From: Pseudomonadota bacterium
GTDB taxonomy: Bacteria > Myxococcota > Bradymonadia > UBA4248
NCBI GenBank assembly: GCA_017613855.1
Contig: JAGACY010000024.1
Span: 1 to 7,464 of the forward strand
Direction of reading: 5' to 3'
DNA: 7,464 nt
Shown: positions 5,932 through 7,464 of the stretch, one piece after another
Numbering within the stretch: the first letter of the stretch is position 1
How the letters are laid out: each line of letters begins with the position of its first letter
Position numbers and translations under genes: made by a program
Notes under the pieces: generated by a model
Databases searched by the model: none
Seen by the model: the letters and a program-made list of their open reading frames with translations, nothing else
Told to the model about the DNA's origin: nothing

Positions 5932-5963
5932 AATTCCGAATTCCGAATTCCGAATTTCGAATT
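5932..5963 (+). repeat. Third heptad block, AATTCCG type
   Basis: Three exact AATTCCG units (5932-5952) are followed by AATTTCG (5953-5959) and a partial AATT. The unit differs from AATGCGG of the neighbouring block by internal substitutions but keeps the 7-base period and the AAT start. As with the other blocks, AATTGAA follows immediately (5960-5966), which links it to the same repeat family. Confidence 0.75.
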
Positions 5964-6131
5964 GAAAAGCTGCTATTTCGGCCTGCGGCCTCAATACGCA
6001 CGCTTGCTCGGGCTATCTGACGATACGCCCTCGCCTTTTTTGCACGCGCCCCTTTATCACGTTCCACCCTTCATTGCGTTATTTATTTTCTCATTAAAAT
6101 TATGGTATATGCCCCGGTTCGGTGAAATTTC

Positions 6132-6161
6132 GAATGCGTCAGATGCATTCCTTTTGTTTTT
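6132..6161 (+). terminator. Weak terminator-like hairpin
   Basis: GAATGC (6132-6137) and GCATTC (6145-6150) form a 6-bp stem with a 7-base loop, followed by CTTTTGTTTTTG. The form suits a plus-strand intrinsic terminator, but no plus-strand gene lies upstream in the gap and the stem is short. It may be fortuitous, or may attenuate transcription into terC from a promoter further upstream. Confidence 0.25.
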
Positions 6162-6199
6162 GATCATTTAATGCATTGCAACGGGAATTTGTGTTCCCC

Positions 6200-6248
6200 G
6201 GTAGAGACGTGTCGTGACACGTCTTTTGTGTCGTGGCACGTCTCCACC
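6200..6248. repeat. Rearranged GTAGAGACG-family palindrome upstream of terC
   Basis: The outer arms GGTAGAGACGTG (6200-6211) and CACGTCTCCACC (6237-6248) pair with one mismatch. Inside, AGACGTGTC (6205-6213) and GACACGTCT (6216-6224) form a perfect 9-bp stem with a GT loop. The second half is partly duplicated: a 16-mer beginning GTGTCGTG occurs at 6209-6224 and again at 6228-6243 with one difference, separated by TTT. The element ends 26 bases before the TerC start codon and belongs to the same family as 3601-3630. Confidence 0.75.
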
Positions 6249-6274
6249 TGATAATGCTATTCATAAGGAGCCTT

Positions 6275-7464
6275 ATGTCCGTCATCCCCTGGGTAGGATT
6301 TCTCGTCCTCGTATTCTTTTTACTCGCATTAGATCTCGGTGTTCTTAATCGTAAGGTTCACGCCATCAGCACAAAAGAAGCCCTCAAGTGGACGGTCTTC
6401 TGGATTAGTCTGGCGATTGCATTCAGTGGTGTCATCTATTGTGGCTATAACTGGCATTGGTTTGGTCTTGGTTTGCATGAAGGTGCAACCGAATCCGGTG
6501 TCCAGGCATGGATGGACTATATGACAGGTTACCTTATCGAGAAGGCTCTTTCTCTCGATAACATTGCCGTCATGTCGATGATCTTTGCTTCATTCGGTGT
6601 GCCGCTCAAATACCAGCATCGCGTGCTGTTTTGGGGTATTTTAGGCGCTCTGATTTTCCGTGGCGTTATGATTGGCCTCGGTGCGGCACTCGTTTCGAGC
6701 TGGAGTTGGGTTCTCTGGATATTTGGTGCCGTTCTTCTGGTACTTGCCATTAAAACGACCTTTGGTGAAGAAGATGAAACGGATCCGCAGGATAAATTGA
6801 TTAGCAAGTTCCTGACAAAGCATTTCCCCTATTACAACAAGATCGAGGGAATGCATTTCTTTAGGAAAATTGATGGCAAAACCCTTATGACGCCACTCAT
6901 CGTGACACTCGTCGTCATCGAAGTCAGTGATGTTATTTTTGCAGTTGACTCCATTCCCGCTATTTTCGGTATTACAACCGATCCATTCATCGTCTTTACA
7001 TCAAATATCTTTGCGATTCTCGGGCTTCGTTCTTTGTATTTCGTTTTGGCAAGCATTCTCGAGAAATTCTGCCTGCTCAAATACTCGGTCGGGGCCATCC
7101 TGCTCTTTGTCGCTGTTAAGCTGCTCATTCCCGCAGGTTACTGGCTTGTCAATCTTACCATGGGTACAGATTACGAAGCTTTTGAGCTTCCCAATTGGTC
7201 GAGCCTCGCATTCGTTGTGATTGCCATTACGGTTGGTATTGTTGCCAGCCTACTCTATGTGAAAAAACATCCCGAAATTGAGGAACAGGCTGCGAAAGAA
7301 CGCGAAGAAAAAGCCAAACGCGAAGCCGAACTCGAAGCTGCTGTCGAACAGAATGAAAAGAAAGCAGATTCTGATGTCAGCACGGACAAGAAGTCTGCGG
7401 AATCCGAAGATAAGCCAGCGGAATCTGAAGATAAGCCAGCGGAATCTGAAGATAAGCCAGCGGA
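6275..7464 (+). CDS. TerC/Alx-family integral membrane protein (partial, runs off right edge)
   Basis: The frame is open for 396 complete codons to the window edge. TerC/Alx proteins are inner-membrane proteins linked to tellurite resistance, manganese export and pH or membrane stress; the exact substrate cannot be read from sequence. About nine hydrophobic segments are visible (near 4-24, 38-58, 84-107, 116-139, 143-160, 204-228, 236-262, 270-293, 309-329). The two family signature regions are intact: GYLIEKALSLDNI (85-97, Glu89 and Asp95) and EVSDVIFAVDSIPAI (216-230, Glu216, Asp219, Asp225), followed by TSNIFAILGLRSLYF (242-256). The start ATG follows AAGGAG (6265-6270) at a 4-base spacing. 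After the last membrane segment comes a charged tail: a possible coiled coil (EEQAAKEREEKAKREAELEA, 336-355) and then AESEDKP heptapeptide repeats. Alx-type proteins are about 320 residues, so the tail is an addition of at least 65. The 3' end is not in the window. Confidence 0.92.
   Translation, partial: MSVIPWVGFLVLVFFLLALDLGVLNRKVHAISTKEALKWTVFWISLAIAFSGVIYCGYNWHWFGLGLHEGATESGVQAWMDYMTGYLIEKALSLDNIAVMSMIFASFGVPLKYQHRVLFWGILGALIFRGVMIGLGAALVSSWSWVLWIFGAVLLVLAIKTTFGEEDETDPQDKLISKFLTKHFPYYNKIEGMHFFRKIDGKTLMTPLIVTLVVIEVSDVIFAVDSIPAIFGITTDPFIVFTSNIFAILGLRSLYFVLASILEKFCLLKYSVGAILLFVAVKLLIPAGYWLVNLTMGTDYEAFELPNWSSLAFVVIAITVGIVASLLYVKKHPEIEEQAAKEREEKAKREAELEAAVEQNEKKADSDVSTDKKSAESEDKPAESEDKPAESEDKPA
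7397..7464 (+). repeat. 21-base tandem repeat encoding AESEDKP, truncated by window end
   Basis: Three full copies of a 21-base unit (GCGGAATCTGAAGATAAGCC plus A) lie at 7397-7417, 7418-7438 and 7439-7459, with the first five bases of a fourth to 7464. Copies 2 and 3 are identical; copy 1 differs at one synonymous position (TCC for TCT). The unit is seven codons long, so copy-number change alters tail length without a frameshift. The sequence stops inside the array, so total copy number is unknown. Confidence 0.9.

Larger units (their letters stand above)
5716..6274. other. Gene-free region between divergent recQ and terC
   Basis: This 559-base gap between two divergent starts has no credible gene. 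It holds, in order, the right composite heptad repeat (5742-5863), A/T-rich DNA, an AATTCCG heptad block (5932-5963), a GC-rich stretch with GGCC/GGCC (5980-5990) and a broken GGGC..ATC/GAT..GCCC hairpin (about 6009-6031), an A/T-rich stretch with TGGTATATG (6103-6111) that could serve as an extended -10 for terC without a good -35, a weak terminator-like hairpin (6132-6160), and a palindrome just before terC. I looked for the manganese yybP-ykoY riboswitch often found before TerC/Alx genes and do not recognise one. Confidence 0.6.

Noticed and set aside
5742..5963. CRISPR-like array
   Set aside because: The repeated unit is 7 bases in tandem without unique spacers, and no cas gene is nearby; it is a short tandem repeat.
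6112..6274. yybP-ykoY manganese riboswitch ahead of the TerC gene
   Set aside because: This is a common partner of TerC/Alx genes, but I could not recognise its conserved core; the leader is occupied by a palindromic repeat instead.

Overview
The window is bacterial chromosomal DNA of roughly balanced base composition. It holds five protein genes, all ordinary housekeeping or accessory functions, with an unusual density of short repeats and palindromes between them. No rRNA, tRNA, phage, insertion-sequence or CRISPR genes are visible. The organism cannot be named with confidence. The small ribbon-helix-helix protein resembles short RHH proteins I associate with Myxococcota and related 'deltaproteobacterial' lineages, and heptanucleotide repeats of this style are familiar to me from repeat-rich genomes such as cyanobacteria and Chloroflexi. 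Both are recollections, not search results.

Layout, left to right. Positions 1-394 carry no gene: several hairpins, then a composite heptad repeat (329-435). Position 1999 down to 395 (minus) is a bifunctional NAD(P)H-hydrate epimerase/dehydratase (nnr), whose last 12 residues are encoded inside that repeat. A divergent intergenic gap holds a nested palindrome (2033-2088) and is followed by a 67-residue ribbon-helix-helix protein on the plus strand (2111-2314). This gene converges on glutamate 5-kinase (proB, 3583 down to 2441), with a cloverleaf-like structured spacer between them. Behind proB, on the same strand, is a RecQ helicase (5715 down to 3796); the roughly 210-base gap between them is full of palindromes.

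Positions 5716-6274 again carry no gene. They hold a second composite heptad repeat, inverted relative to the first and sharing its spacer, then another heptad block and a GTAGAGACG-type palindrome. From 6275 to the right edge runs a TerC-family membrane protein whose C-terminal tail enters a tandem 21-base repeat and leaves the window still open.

The genes do not form an obvious pathway: metabolite repair, proline biosynthesis/osmoadaptation, DNA repair and metal homeostasis/membrane stress. The interest lies in the non-coding architecture: (1) two inverted copies of a heptad-spacer-heptad element bracketing the nnr-RHH-proB-recQ block; (2) two palindromes of one family, with compensatory changes in the stem, each sitting just upstream of a start codon (proB and terC); (3) a nested palindrome beside an orphan RHH regulator. 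I see no convincing new multi-gene defence or biosynthetic system.
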